Shown here: piece by piece, positions 17,222 through 25,992 of the stretch | How positions within the stretch are numbered: position 1 is the stretch's first letter | Layout: each line of letters begins with the position of its first letter | NCBI RefSeq assembly: GCF_017810075.1 | Contig: NZ_JADNYK010000001.1 | Location: 1-64,000 of the forward strand | DNA: 64,000 bases | Reading direction: 5' to 3' | From: Pseudozobellia sp. WGM2 | GTDB lineage: Bacteria; Bacteroidota; Bacteroidia; Flavobacteriales; Flavobacteriaceae | Position numbers and translations under genes: made by a program | Notes under the pieces: generated by a model | What the model was told of the DNA's origin: nothing | What the model saw: only the letters and a program-made list of their open reading frames with translations | Database searches by the model: none

Positions 17222-18598
17222 ATGAAGTACTACCTAACTCTCTTAAGCGCAATTGTACTATTCTCTTGCGCGGAAGAAAAGAAAAACGAGAAACCAGAAA
17301 ACGAAGAAATGACTGAAAAAGTAAAGTTGATGACACTCGATCCAGGGCATTTTCATGCAGCTTTGGTACACAAATCTATGTATCCGCAAGTAGATTCGAC
17401 CATTTATTTATTCGCTCCCGAAGGTCCGGAAGTCAAAGATTTTCTGAACAAAATCGATGCTTATAATTCTAGGGAAGAATCTCCAACAGACTGGACTATC
17501 GAAAGTAAATTCGGCGATGACTATTTGCAGCAAATGATATCCGATAAACCTGGTAATGTTATGATCGTAGCAGGTAAAAACTCAAAGAAAATAGATTATG
17601 TACTCGCAGCGGTAAAGGCCGGTTTAAATGTTTATGCCGATAAGCCCCTAGTAATAAACCCAGAAGGGTTTGAAAAATTGAAGGAAGCTTTTGAAGTGGC
17701 CAAACAGAACAATGTTTTGATTTACGATATCATGACAGAGCGTTTTGAATCGACTACAATGATGCAAAAACTATTGTCTACGATGCCTGATGTGTTTGGT
17801 GAACTGGTAGATGGTACAGCGGAAGAACCCGCTATCAGTAAAGAAAGTATACATCACTTCTTTAAGTATGTAAGTGATCAACCCTTGGTGCGGCCAGCAT
17901 GGTTTTTCGATGTAAATGAAGAGGGTGAAGGTATCGTTGATGTAACTACCCATTTAGTAGATTTGGTGCAATGGGAAGCTTTCCCTGATCAGGTTATCGA
18001 TACGACGAATGTAGAAATGGTCAAAGCTCACAGGTGGCCAACAGTACTTACGCCTGAAGAGTTTCAGAAGGTGACCGGTCTAGAAGAATTCCCCCCATAT
18101 TTGAAAAAGGATCTTAAAGATGGAAAATTACATGCGTATTCCAACGGAGAAATGATTTATAAAATCAATGATAAGTTTGCTAAAGTTTCCGTTATCTGGA
18201 ATTATCAAGCCCCCGAAGGTACAGGTGATACCCATTATAGCATAATGCGCGGTACCAAAAGTAATCTTATCATTAAACAAGGGGAAGCCGAAGGGTACAA
18301 GCCGATACTTTATGTCGAACCAAAAAATGCCGAGAACTTTGAAGCCGCCCTTAACAAGGCCATTAACGGAGAAGTTAAAACACAATTTGCAGGCACGACC
18401 ACTGAAAAGATGGATGATGGTACCTATCGGGTGAATATACCTGATGAGTTCAAAATTGGTCACGAAGCACATTTTGGTCAGGTAACCGAAAACTTCTTAA
18501 AGTATTTAGAGGCGGGAGAACTGCCTAATTGGGAAGAGCCCAATATGATCGCTAAATATTATACGACTATTGAAGGGTATAAAATGACCCAAGAATAA
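17222..18598 (+). CDS. Gfo/Idh/MocA-like oxidoreductase lipoprotein
   Basis: A 458-aa lipoprotein (lipobox LFSC, Cys16). It resembles the family with a putative oxidoreductase C-terminal domain (Oxidoreduct_C): LDPGHFHAALVHKSMY at 39-54, ADKPLVINPEGF at 139-150 (Lys141 in the EKP position) and THLVD at 243-247. The usual GxGxxG dinucleotide loop at the N-terminus is replaced by DPGHFHA, so cofactor binding may be unusual. A Sec-type lipoprotein signal also makes import of a bound NAD(P) hard to explain. It follows a terminator and has its own promoter-like box. It ends seven bases from the convergent DUF4268 gene. Confidence 0.8.
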   Translation: MKYYLTLLSAIVLFSCAEEKKNEKPENEEMTEKVKLMTLDPGHFHAALVHKSMYPQVDSTIYLFAPEGPEVKDFLNKIDAYNSREESPTDWTIESKFGDDYLQQMISDKPGNVMIVAGKNSKKIDYVLAAVKAGLNVYADKPLVINPEGFEKLKEAFEVAKQNNVLIYDIMTERFESTTMMQKLLSTMPDVFGELVDGTAEEPAISKESIHHFFKYVSDQPLVRPAWFFDVNEEGEGIVDVTTHLVDLVQWEAFPDQVIDTTNVEMVKAHRWPTVLTPEEFQKVTGLEEFPPYLKKDLKDGKLHAYSNGEMIYKINDKFAKVSVIWNYQAPEGTGDTHYSIMRGTKSNLIIKQGEAEGYKPILYVEPKNAENFEAALNKAINGEVKTQFAGTTTEKMDDGTYRVNIPDEFKIGHEAHFGQVTENFLKYLEAGELPNWEEPNMIAKYYTTIEGYKMTQE

Positions 18599-18605
18599 AT
18601 TGTTT

Positions 18606-19037
18606 CTAAGAGTTGAGCACTTCTTTAAAATCTAAAAAGAAGTCTTCAAATTTTAGCATAGTTTCACTTAAAAACACCATGGTCTCTTGCCAGGTGTTTT
18701 TATTGTGAATCGATACCGCCGATTTCTCAATGAATACCCGAGAGACTTCTTTACCATTCTCGAGAATATAGCTGTCATCAAAACGGGCTTCAGGCAAGTA
18801 TTCATCCGACTCGATAATCGATTTTAAAGATTGTACCTTTTCCCAAAGCGTAATACGTTTTTCCAAATCATCGGTTTCCACATCCATTATGACCATGGCC
18901 TTTTTTACATCAAAATGAAATTTAAAGACAAGGCCTTTTATTTTGGTATTATATAGAATCCATTTCTTTGGATACGATTTTCCAAAGGCGATCCAGAATT
19001 CTTCCCGTAGTTTTTTTGACTCTTCCCTGCTGAACAT
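18606..19037 (-). CDS. DUF4268 domain protein
   Basis: A 143-aa cytoplasmic protein covering one DUF4268 domain (FWIAFGKSYPKKWILYNTKI and ITLWEKVQSLKSIIE). The family resembles nuclease/ATPase-associated folds in other proteins, but stand-alone flavobacterial copies have no known role. Its ATG directly abuts the stop of the upstream ZIP transporter gene, so the two are translationally coupled on the minus strand. Confidence 0.8.
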   Translation of the reverse strand: MFSREESKKLREEFWIAFGKSYPKKWILYNTKIKGLVFKFHFDVKKAMVIMDVETDDLEKRITLWEKVQSLKSIIESDEYLPEARFDDSYILENGKEVSRVFIEKSAVSIHNKNTWQETMVFLSETMLKFEDFFLDFKEVLNS

Positions 19038-19709
19038 TTATAGAAAATAGGCGAAAACGATTCCTAAAATAATAACGAAAATTTTTCTGAGATTAAACGA
19101 ATGGCCTTCTGAACTCTCAAAAAGTATTACGGTAGAGATGTGAAGAAATACGCCAATGACCAAGGCCGTTATGGGGGCATAATAATTTGCTATCCACTGG
19201 GCATGTGCCGCAATATAGCTACCCATTGGCGTCATTAATGAAAATAAGGTGGTGAACAAAAGTGCCTTTGTGAACGATATCTTTGAGGTCAGTAAAAAGA
19301 TGCTTAAAATAATCGCAATCGGAATTTTATGAATCAACACCCCATAAAGTATAGTATCGTGGTGTTCTATAGGAAAGCCCTCTAGAAACGAGTGAATGCA
19401 AAGACTAATGAAAATGGCCCACGGGAATCCTGATTTTTCACTGTCGATGTGTACATGGCCGTGTTCGGCACCTTTAGAAAAGAACTCTAGAAATATTTGC
19501 AGCAGAATTCCTAACATTACAAACACCCCAACTGTTTTGGCATCTGAATGTTCGTACACTGACGGAAATAGTTCGAAAATTGTCAACGCCAGTAGAAAAG
19601 CACCACTAAAAGCCAATACCAGTTTAAAATGATTTTTATTCTCTGGCTTGATGATATATACAAATACAAAACTCAAAAGTACGGCCAGTATGGGCAGAAG
19701 GTAGTTCAT
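19038..19709 (-). CDS. ZIP-family metal transporter
   Basis: A 223-aa inner membrane protein with about eight hydrophobic segments. It has the ZIP metal-site signatures: HSFLEGFPIEHH in the fourth segment and HKIPIAIILS in the fifth, where His and Glu coordinate Zn2+ or Fe2+. A His-containing loop (AEHGHVHID) lies between segments three and four, as is common in ZIP importers. It likely takes up divalent metal, probably zinc. It is followed without a gap by the DUF4268 gene. No metal-sensing operator was recognised upstream. Confidence 0.85.
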   Translation of the reverse strand: MNYLLPILAVLLSFVFVYIIKPENKNHFKLVLAFSGAFLLALTIFELFPSVYEHSDAKTVGVFVMLGILLQIFLEFFSKGAEHGHVHIDSEKSGFPWAIFISLCIHSFLEGFPIEHHDTILYGVLIHKIPIAIILSIFLLTSKISFTKALLFTTLFSLMTPMGSYIAAHAQWIANYYAPITALVIGVFLHISTVILFESSEGHSFNLRKIFVIILGIVFAYFL

Positions 19710-19821
19710 GAACGTTGGTGAGAGTAGATAGTAGTATTATGTAGTAGGGATGATTCTTTTATCGATTCTAGACAATCCCTAACTATTGACCTGAATCTTA
19801 AAGTTTGGGCCAAAATTAACC

Positions 19822-19829
19822 TATTTTTG
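19822..19829 (+). promoter_or_regulatory. Candidate -7 box (TATTTTTG)
   Basis: TATTTTTG matches TAnnTTTG 19 bases before the ATG of the THUMP methyltransferase gene. The -33 element is not convincing; the nearest TTTG (19804-19807) is too close. Confidence 0.35.
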
Positions 19830-19848
19830 CAACTTTCATATCATTTCT

Positions 19849-21012
19849 ATGGGTTCTAATTTTAAAATGGTCGCCAAAACACTTTTTGGCTTTGAGGAAA
19901 TTCTGGCAAAGGAAATTAAGGATCTTGGCGGCGGTAATATTGTCACCGGGGTACGAAATGTTTCCTTCGAAGGTGATACCGGCTTTATGTACAAGGCAAA
20001 TTTATGTCTCAGAACGGCCATAAAAATTATCAAACCGATACACTCGTTTTCGGTACGCACAGAGAAAGAACTTTATCGCAAAATATATTCGATGGATTGG
20101 GGCGAGTTTTTAGCTGTAGACACCACATTTGCTATTGATTCTACGGTGAACTCAGATAATTTTTCACATTCGCTCTATGTTTCTCAAAAAGTAAAAGATG
20201 CCATTGTAGATAAGTTTCGTGACACTGATGGTACTCGGCCTAATGTTGATGTCAAGTTTCCCGATGTGAGGATCAACATTCATATTCATAAAGATCATTG
20301 TAATGTTTCATTAGATAGTTCGGGGAGGTCGTTGCACCAAAGAGGCTATCGAACTGCGACCAATATAGCGCCAATTAATGAAGTGTTAGCTTCCGGTCTT
20401 TTGCTGATGAGCGGTTGGGATGGGCAATGCGACTTCTTGGATCCTATGTGTGGAAGTGGAACCTTCTTAACCGAAGCGGCAATGATTGCATGTAATATTC
20501 CCGCAAATATCAATCGTAAGGAGTTTGCTTTTGAAAAATGGAATGATTTTGATGAACCTCTGTTCGATAAAATTGTTGAGGTATGCTTGAACAAAACGCG
20601 TGAGTTTCATCATAAAATAATTGGTTATGATAAGGCTCCTTCCGCAGTCAGAAAAGCAACGGATAATGCGGCCAATGCCAATTTATCGGATTATATAACC
20701 ATAGAACGCAAGAATTTTTTTCAAACTGAAAAGTTTACAGATGCTAAATTACACATGGTTTTTAATCCACCATATGGTGAACGTCTAAACCTTGATATGG
20801 AAGAATTTTATGGTTCTATAGGTGATACCTTAAAGCAAAGTTACCCGGGTACAGAGGCTTGGTTCATTACATCTAATTTAGAAGCCTTAAAATATGTTGG
20901 GCTGCGACCATCGAGAAAAATTAAGGTTTTCAATAGCCACCTTGAGTCGCGTTTGGTCAAATATGTAATGTACGAAGGTAGTAAGAAAGCAAAATACCAG
21001 AAAGCAGATTAA
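19849..21012 (+). CDS. THUMP-domain RNA methyltransferase (RlmL-like)
   Basis: A 387-aa S-adenosylmethionine-dependent methyltransferase. A ferredoxin-like/THUMP region spans ~5-165. The Rossmann methylase domain has FLDPMCGSGTF at 196-206 (SAM loop) and the N-methylation motif NPPYGER at 306-312. This corresponds to the N-terminal half of E. coli RlmL (23S rRNA m2G2445), without the fused RlmK half, as is usual in Bacteroidetes. Target base inferred from homology. It is transcribed alone, convergent with the DUF6048 gene six bases away. Confidence 0.88.
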   Translation: MGSNFKMVAKTLFGFEEILAKEIKDLGGGNIVTGVRNVSFEGDTGFMYKANLCLRTAIKIIKPIHSFSVRTEKELYRKIYSMDWGEFLAVDTTFAIDSTVNSDNFSHSLYVSQKVKDAIVDKFRDTDGTRPNVDVKFPDVRINIHIHKDHCNVSLDSSGRSLHQRGYRTATNIAPINEVLASGLLLMSGWDGQCDFLDPMCGSGTFLTEAAMIACNIPANINRKEFAFEKWNDFDEPLFDKIVEVCLNKTREFHHKIIGYDKAPSAVRKATDNAANANLSDYITIERKNFFQTEKFTDAKLHMVFNPPYGERLNLDMEEFYGSIGDTLKQSYPGTEAWFITSNLEALKYVGLRPSRKIKVFNSHLESRLVKYVMYEGSKKAKYQKAD

Positions 21013-21018
21013 AAGGTG

Positions 21019-21840
21019 TTAGTTCTGGGATGCTTGGTTGGGCCGTGGCGGAGGTGCTTGTCGGCTCAAGACCTTAGGTTCTTCCGGAGCCTTGGCTTTC
21101 TTATAAAGAGGTATCAAATATGAAATGGAATAATTGTAGCCGACGCCGAATTTACTGCCATCTGTTACTTTGTTGAACCCAGGAATGAATAGGTTTCTGA
21201 AGTTATCAGGGTTTTTATTGGTCACCAAAAAAGCCAATCGAGCACTAGCTCCGAAATACAGATTTTTCACGATTTCAGCTTTTATACCTACTACAAACTC
21301 TAACCAAGATGCGGTCAAGCCACTAAAATCGCCGACTTGTTCGGTACCTGCCGTAAAATCTTCCGGACTCCAATACCTGTCTATATCAAAAATTTTATAG
21401 TTGTTCAGGGTCTGACTGAACGTACTGAAAGCGTAGCGCCCTCCGACATAAATCATGTTCTGTTCACCGTACCAGTTGCCATAGGTATTATAATCTATAC
21501 CTAGCTTGAGGTAACTGCCCGATATCGTAAAGTTATAAAGGTCTCCCGACGCCGTTGTTTCATCAATGCCGAGTCGAACACCTATCGTTTTCTTCTCATT
21601 GCCCAGTTCACCTGCTAAATACAATTTTTGGCTCAACCGGTAATCTCCTACGAATTCTAGACCTGTGTAATTATCTTCTAAAAATGAAATTAGCGGTCTG
21701 CTCAAATCGATTCCTACACGAAGACCATAAGGTTGTTTGTAAACCGTAGTGTCTTTTCGGTTGAGGTCTATCGGCCTGTCTTGTGCATACCCAAGAAATG
21801 CCGTACAAATAAATAAAATACTAATGTAGGATCTTAACAT
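21019..21840 (-). CDS. DUF6048 family exported protein
   Basis: A 273-aa protein with a signal peptide (cut near GYAQ, residue 20). The alternating polar/hydrophobic segments, such as LRVGIDLSRPLISFLEDNY and YLKLGIDYNTYGNWYGEQN, suggest a small outer membrane beta-barrel, and the tail is proline-rich (APPPRP). It overlaps the upstream DUF6452 gene by 20 bases and belongs to the rlmD-DUF6452-DUF6048 transcript, an arrangement I recall as recurrent in Flavobacteriaceae. Function unknown. Confidence 0.75.
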   Translation of the reverse strand: MLRSYISILFICTAFLGYAQDRPIDLNRKDTTVYKQPYGLRVGIDLSRPLISFLEDNYTGLEFVGDYRLSQKLYLAGELGNEKKTIGVRLGIDETTASGDLYNFTISGSYLKLGIDYNTYGNWYGEQNMIYVGGRYAFSTFSQTLNNYKIFDIDRYWSPEDFTAGTEQVGDFSGLTASWLEFVVGIKAEIVKNLYFGASARLAFLVTNKNPDNFRNLFIPGFNKVTDGSKFGVGYNYSISYLIPLYKKAKAPEEPKVLSRQAPPPRPNQASQN

Positions 21841-22309
21841 GGGCCGAGGCTGTATTTTGAATCGTTGAATCTACTACCCTAATTTCTTGAATCCATAAAC
21901 TATCACTAGGCACAATATTTGGCTCTAATTGTTCGTAATTGACTATATAGCCGCAAGCACGAGATTGATAGATTTCTTTAGTTATGTAGTTGAAGGTTAA
22001 GGTGTCAACGTTAATATCATCGATTGACGTTTGACGGCTAAGCGTAAATGATGTGGTATTTGAATCGACCCGTAAAGGAAGTACTATAGAATCTAACGCT
22101 GTATTGTCAATAGTATCTTGTTCGCCTTCAGGTAAAAGACCACGAACAATTAAGTTGTCTACATCTTTAAACTCGGTGGTGTCGGCAACATCATAAAATC
22201 TAATGACCAAACTAGGGGTATCTGCATCTGTACAAATATCGTCTTTCTCACATGCGGAAAAAGAAAGTATACCCAAGAAAATTAGTACTACAACTCTGAT
22301 TTTGTTCAT
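21821..22309 (-). CDS. DUF6452 family lipoprotein
   Basis: A 162-aa probable lipoprotein (hydrophobic start, FSACEKDD with Cys20). Family marks are CTDADTPSLVIRFYD near the N-terminus and the closing IQEIRVVDSTIQNTASAHVK. A beta-rich periplasmic domain is likely, and Cys23/Cys~117 could form a disulfide. It begins four bases after rlmD stops and overlaps the DUF6048 gene, so all three are co-transcribed. The tight coupling to a DUF6048 barrel suggests a physical partnership, which is only inferred. Function unknown. Confidence 0.75.
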   Translation of the reverse strand: MNKIRVVVLIFLGILSFSACEKDDICTDADTPSLVIRFYDVADTTEFKDVDNLIVRGLLPEGEQDTIDNTALDSIVLPLRVDSNTTSFTLSRQTSIDDINVDTLTFNYITKEIYQSRACGYIVNYEQLEPNIVPSDSLWIQEIRVVDSTIQNTASAHVKILH

Positions 22310-22313
22310 AGGG

Positions 22314-23723
22314 TCATATCTTTTTCAAAAGTACAACATTTTCTACGTGATGGGTCTGAGGAAACATGTCTACCGGTCTTACCTTTGCAACTTTGTAAAC
22401 GTCTTTCATCAAAGCAAGATCACGAGCCTGTGTAGCACTATTGCAACTCACATAGACCACTTTGTCCGGTGCTATGTTTAAAATCTGTTGTACCACATCT
22501 TTATGCATGCCATCTCGAGGCGGGTCTGTAATGATCACGTCAGGAATTCCATTTTGCTGAATAAACGTCTTGTTGAATACGTTTTTCATATCTCCAACGA
22601 AGAAATTTACGTTTTCGATTTGATTTCGTTCTGCATTGGCCTTTGCATCTTCGATTGCTTCGGGAACAGATTCTATACCCACCACCTTTTTGGCTTTTTT
22701 AGCCACAAACTGTGCAATGGTTCCTGTACCGGTGTACAGGTCATAGACCAATTCATTACCATCTAAGTCGGCAAAATCCCTAGTTATTTTATAGAGCTCA
22801 TATGCTTGCTCTGAATTGGTCTGATAAAAAGATTTAGCGGTTATTTTGAATTTAAGACCTTCCATCTCCTCAAAAATATGGTCACGGCCATCAAAACAAA
22901 CAATCTCTTGATCGTAAATGGTATCGTTTTGCTTTTGGTTGACTACATATAGCAATGCCGTTATTTCTGGGAAAGTATCTTTCAAATGATTGAGTAACAA
23001 TTCTCGCTTCTCTACGTCATCTTCGTAAAACTGTATCAATACCATCAACTCACCTGTAGATGCGGTGCGAATCATTAAGGTTCTCAATAACCCGTGCTGA
23101 TGCCTCGGATTAAAAAATGAGAGTCCGTTCGCATCGGCAAAATTACGGGCGGCTAGGCGAATGGCATTCGATGGGTCACGTTGTAAATGACATTTTTTGA
23201 TGTCAAGTATTTTATCCCACATACCGGGAATATGAAACCCTAGCGCATTTTTATCGGTGATTTCAATATCTGACTGTATCTCGTTTAAGGTCAGCCAACG
23301 GCTATCGGAAAACGAGAACTCCATTTTGTTCCGATAGAAATATTGTTCTTTTGAACCTAGAATAGGGGTGATTTCAGGAAGTTCTAAATGTCCGATCCGC
23401 TTAAGGTTGTTTTCTACTTCTTTCTGCTTATAGTACAGTTGATGTTCATACCCCATGTCTTGCCACTTGCAGCCGCCACAAACGCCGAAATGCTGACATT
23501 CTGGTTCAACACGTTTGTCGGACAGTTTATGAAACTGAGTTGCAACGCCTTCAAAATAGGCTTTTCTTTTTTTGGTGGTCTGTACATCAACAACATCGCC
23601 TGGTACAGTATTCGTTAAGAAAATGACCCGCCCATCAGGTGCTTTGCCAATAGTTTTACCTTTTGCTCCAGCATCGATTACTTCAACATTTTCGAAAACT
23701 TGTTTCCTTCTATTTTTCCGCAT
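22314..23723 (-). CDS. rlmD: 23S rRNA (uracil-C5)-methyltransferase RlmD
   Basis: A 469-aa RumA/RlmD-type enzyme making m5U in 23S rRNA (U1939 in E. coli numbering). Residues ~10-65 are a TRAM RNA-binding domain. Cys76, Cys82, Cys85 (CQHFGVCGGC) and Cys177 match the 4Fe-4S ligands of E. coli RlmD. The methylase domain has YTGTGTIAQFVAKKA, DPPRDGMH, the nucleophile Cys427 in VYVSCNSATQARDL and Glu461 as general base. The length is normal. It leads the transcript with DUF6452 and DUF6048. RlmD versus another RumA-type paralogue cannot be settled without alignment. Confidence 0.88.
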   Translation of the reverse strand: MRKNRRKQVFENVEVIDAGAKGKTIGKAPDGRVIFLTNTVPGDVVDVQTTKKRKAYFEGVATQFHKLSDKRVEPECQHFGVCGGCKWQDMGYEHQLYYKQKEVENNLKRIGHLELPEITPILGSKEQYFYRNKMEFSFSDSRWLTLNEIQSDIEITDKNALGFHIPGMWDKILDIKKCHLQRDPSNAIRLAARNFADANGLSFFNPRHQHGLLRTLMIRTASTGELMVLIQFYEDDVEKRELLLNHLKDTFPEITALLYVVNQKQNDTIYDQEIVCFDGRDHIFEEMEGLKFKITAKSFYQTNSEQAYELYKITRDFADLDGNELVYDLYTGTGTIAQFVAKKAKKVVGIESVPEAIEDAKANAERNQIENVNFFVGDMKNVFNKTFIQQNGIPDVIITDPPRDGMHKDVVQQILNIAPDKVVYVSCNSATQARDLALMKDVYKVAKVRPVDMFPQTHHVENVVLLKKI

Positions 23724-23868
23724 GGCGCAAAAATAGGATGTTTCTATAAAATGAGACTTGCGTTTAAGAGATAATTAGGCCTATTGCTATTCGAGTTTGT
23801 ATCATTTTTTTCACCTAAGAATTGCTAGTGCACAACCGAAAAATTATGCCGGTCTGGACCATATTTTG

Positions 23869-23876
23869 TAGCTTTG
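23869..23876 (+). promoter_or_regulatory. Candidate -7 box before rocD
   Basis: TAGCTTTG matches TAnnTTTG, ~105 bases before the rocD ATG. No TTG at the -33 position. The long leader (~98 bases) contains an inverted TTCGAACTCTCGAA segment (23913-23927). Evidence is weak. Confidence 0.3.
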
Positions 23877-23980
23877 TAGCTCTACAAGGATGATTTCTCT
23901 CCTACGCTGAATTTTCGAACTCTCGAAAGGAAAAAGGTATAGAAGGAATTACTGAAGTTTTATTTAAAGTAATTTTTATC

Positions 23981-25225
23981 ATGTCAGTTTTAGAAAAAAT
24001 CACTTCTGAAGACGCTATTGCGTTAGAAGACAAGTACGGTGCACACAACTATCATCCATTACCCGTTGTACTAAATAGGGGAGAAGGTGTTTATGTATGG
24101 GATGTTGAAGGAAAAAAATATTACGATTTTCTTTCGGCTTACTCTGCAGTAAACCAAGGTCATTGCCACCCGAAAATTGTGGGCGCGATGACAGAACAGG
24201 CCCAGACCTTGACCCTTACCTCTCGTGCGTTTTATAACGATATGTTGGGCAAGTATGAGAAATACGTTACCGAGACTTTTGGTTTCAATAAGTTGTTGCC
24301 GATGAACACGGGAGCTGAAGCGGTTGAAACCGCTTTAAAAGTGTGTAGAAAATGGGCTTACGAGCAGAAAGGCATTGCCGAAAATGAGGCGCAGATTATA
24401 GTTTGCGAGAATAACTTTCACGGTCGAACCACAACGATTATTTCATTTTCCAATGACCCGGTAGCCCGCAAAAATTTCGGACCTTATACCGCTGGGTTTC
24501 TAAAAATTGAATATGATAACCTTGAAGTTCTAGAGGAAACCCTAAAAAACAATTCCAATATTGCCGGCTTCTTGGTCGAACCCATTCAGGGTGAGGCCGG
24601 GGTTTATGTTCCTAAAGAGGGTTACTTAAGCAAGGCCAAGGCATTATGTAAAAAGTATGGAGTATTGTTTATTGCCGATGAGGTACAAACGGGTATCGCC
24701 AGAACTGGAAAAATGTTGGCGGTCGACCACGAAAACGTAAAACCTGATATTTTAATTTTAGGAAAAGCACTTTCAGGAGGGGCTTACCCGGTATCGGCTG
24801 TATTGGCAGATGATGCCGTCATGGGTGTTATTCGCCCGGGTAATCATGGTAGTACTTTTGGGGGTAACCCGGTAGCTGCTGCTGTTGGTATGGCAGCTTT
24901 GGAAGTCGTGAAAAACGAAAACCTTGCGGAAAATGCCATGAAGCTGGGCGAGTTGTTTAGAGATGAACTGAATAAGTTTATACCGACTTCCAATATCGTA
25001 AACGAAGTACGCGGCAAAGGATTGTTGAACGCTATATTGATTAATGATACCGAAGAAAGTTCTACCGCTTGGGATATTTGTATAGCTTTAAGAGATAACG
25101 GACTTTTGGCTAAACCAACACACGGTAATATCATTCGCTTTGCACCTCCATTGGTGATGAATGAAGAACAGTTGCGCGAGTGTGTGTCAATTATCACATC
25201 GACATTGAAGCATTTTGAGAAGTAA
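23981..25225 (+). CDS. rocD: Ornithine--oxo-acid aminotransferase
   Basis: A 414-aa PLP-dependent class III aminotransferase converting ornithine and 2-oxoglutarate to glutamate-5-semialdehyde and glutamate. Seen motifs: [51 protein letters not shown] and the PLP lysine Lys262 in [15 protein letters not shown]. The opening [16 protein letters not shown] is distinctive for ornithine aminotransferase rather than acetylornithine enzymes. It is a single-gene unit with a long leader and a strong terminator. It works in arginine/ornithine and proline metabolism; no partner genes are adjacent. Confidence 0.93.
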   Translation: MSVLEKITSEDAIALEDKYGAHNYHPLPVVLNRGEGVYVWDVEGKKYYDFLSAYSAVNQGHCHPKIVGAMTEQAQTLTLTSRAFYNDMLGKYEKYVTETFGFNKLLPMNTGAEAVETALKVCRKWAYEQKGIAENEAQIIVCENNFHGRTTTIISFSNDPVARKNFGPYTAGFLKIEYDNLEVLEETLKNNSNIAGFLVEPIQGEAGVYVPKEGYLSKAKALCKKYGVLFIADEVQTGIARTGKMLAVDHENVKPDILILGKALSGGAYPVSAVLADDAVMGVIRPGNHGSTFGGNPVAAAVGMAALEVVKNENLAENAMKLGELFRDELNKFIPTSNIVNEVRGKGLLNAILINDTEESSTAWDICIALRDNGLLAKPTHGNIIRFAPPLVMNEEQLRECVSIITSTLKHFEK

Positions 25226-25245
25226 TTGAAGACGCACATTAGTAT

Positions 25246-25285
25246 AAAAAAATCCCTTCTAACCGATTAGAAGGGACTTTTTTTA
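25246..25285. terminator. Bidirectional terminator after rocD
   Basis: TCCCTTCTAA (25253-25262) pairs with TTAGAAGGGA (25267-25276) over a 4-base loop. There is an A-run on the left and a T-run on the right. It serves rocD and the convergent CCC-motif genes. Confidence 0.9.
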
Positions 25286-25304
25286 TTTAGCACTATTTTA
25301 AATT

Positions 25305-25616
25305 CTATAATCCTGAACCAAAACCGTCAGTAGTAAAGAAAGCTATGATCGCACCAAAATAGAGAATGGTGAATAATAGCATCACAATCGATAGCCCTAT
25401 GCTAATATAAGATAACGTTTTGCCCGTCTTAGCATTATCATAACCGGAATAGACGCCTGGGTTAGCTAAATGTAGCTGTTCAGCTTTCTTGGCATTGTTT
25501 AGTCCGATTATGCCAAAGATTAAGGCAAAGGGCCCACAGCAAACAAAAGGGGTGATTACACCGATAATACCCATGGTTAGAGCTGTACTTGCTCCAGGTA
25601 AAGGTTCTTGATTCAT
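25305..25616 (-). CDS. CCC-motif (DUF4190-like) small membrane protein
   Basis: A 103-aa protein with two hydrophobic segments. It contains ITPFVCCGPFALIFGIIGL, then a soluble loop with a Tyr/Pro-rich patch (HLANPGVYSGYDNAKTGK), then a second segment. It is related in layout to its upstream neighbour at 25640-25978, with the two segments and the NPxxYS-type loop shared, which suggests an old duplication. Both lie in a three-gene minus-strand run with a DUF2752 protein. Function unknown. Confidence 0.75.
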   Translation of the reverse strand: MNQEPLPGASTALTMGIIGVITPFVCCGPFALIFGIIGLNNAKKAEQLHLANPGVYSGYDNAKTGKTLSYISIGLSIVMLLFTILYFGAIIAFFTTDGFGSGL

Positions 25617-25639
25617 ATTTTAGTTTTAGGTAGGTATAC

Positions 25640-25978
25640 TTATTCTTGTTCGATGCCCCATTGTTCCATAATTTCTTGGGTCTGCTCCATATAAGCTTCC
25701 CATCCGCCCATTTGCGAAATTGAGAAAATCGTCCACACCAAGGCAATTGCACCTAAAACCAAACCGATGATGGCCACAATTTTAGCGGTTTTCAATTGGC
25801 TGAAGTTCGAATAGTTTTCGGGGTTTTGTTTGTATAATTTTTCATCCTTAAGAATTAAGAAGAAAGCAATACCGGAAAGAACTATTCCACCGATCCCTAT
25901 GCTAAAACAGCAGCAAAGATAGGAGACAATACCCAAAACAAGGGCGATGGTTACGTTTGGTAATTTTTGTTGTTCCAT
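25640..25978 (-). CDS. CCC-motif small membrane protein
   Basis: A 112-aa protein with a first hydrophobic segment holding CCC (GIVSYLCCCFSIGIGGIVLS), a linker with YKQNPENYSNFSQLKTAK and a second hydrophobic segment, then an acidic tail. The triple cysteine is the family hallmark in Bacteroidetes and could bind metal, carry acyl groups or be redox active; nothing is proven. It lies 14 bases downstream of the DUF2752 gene and 23 bases upstream of its shorter paralogue. Confidence 0.78.
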   Translation of the reverse strand: MEQQKLPNVTIALVLGIVSYLCCCFSIGIGGIVLSGIAFFLILKDEKLYKQNPENYSNFSQLKTAKIVAIIGLVLGAIALVWTIFSISQMGGWEAYMEQTQEIMEQWGIEQE

Positions 25979-25992
25979 AAATTAAAGGCGTA

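Noticed and set aside
24844-25239. 131-codon minus-strand frame over the 3' half of rocD
   Set aside because: Antisense shadow of a clearly conserved aminotransferase.
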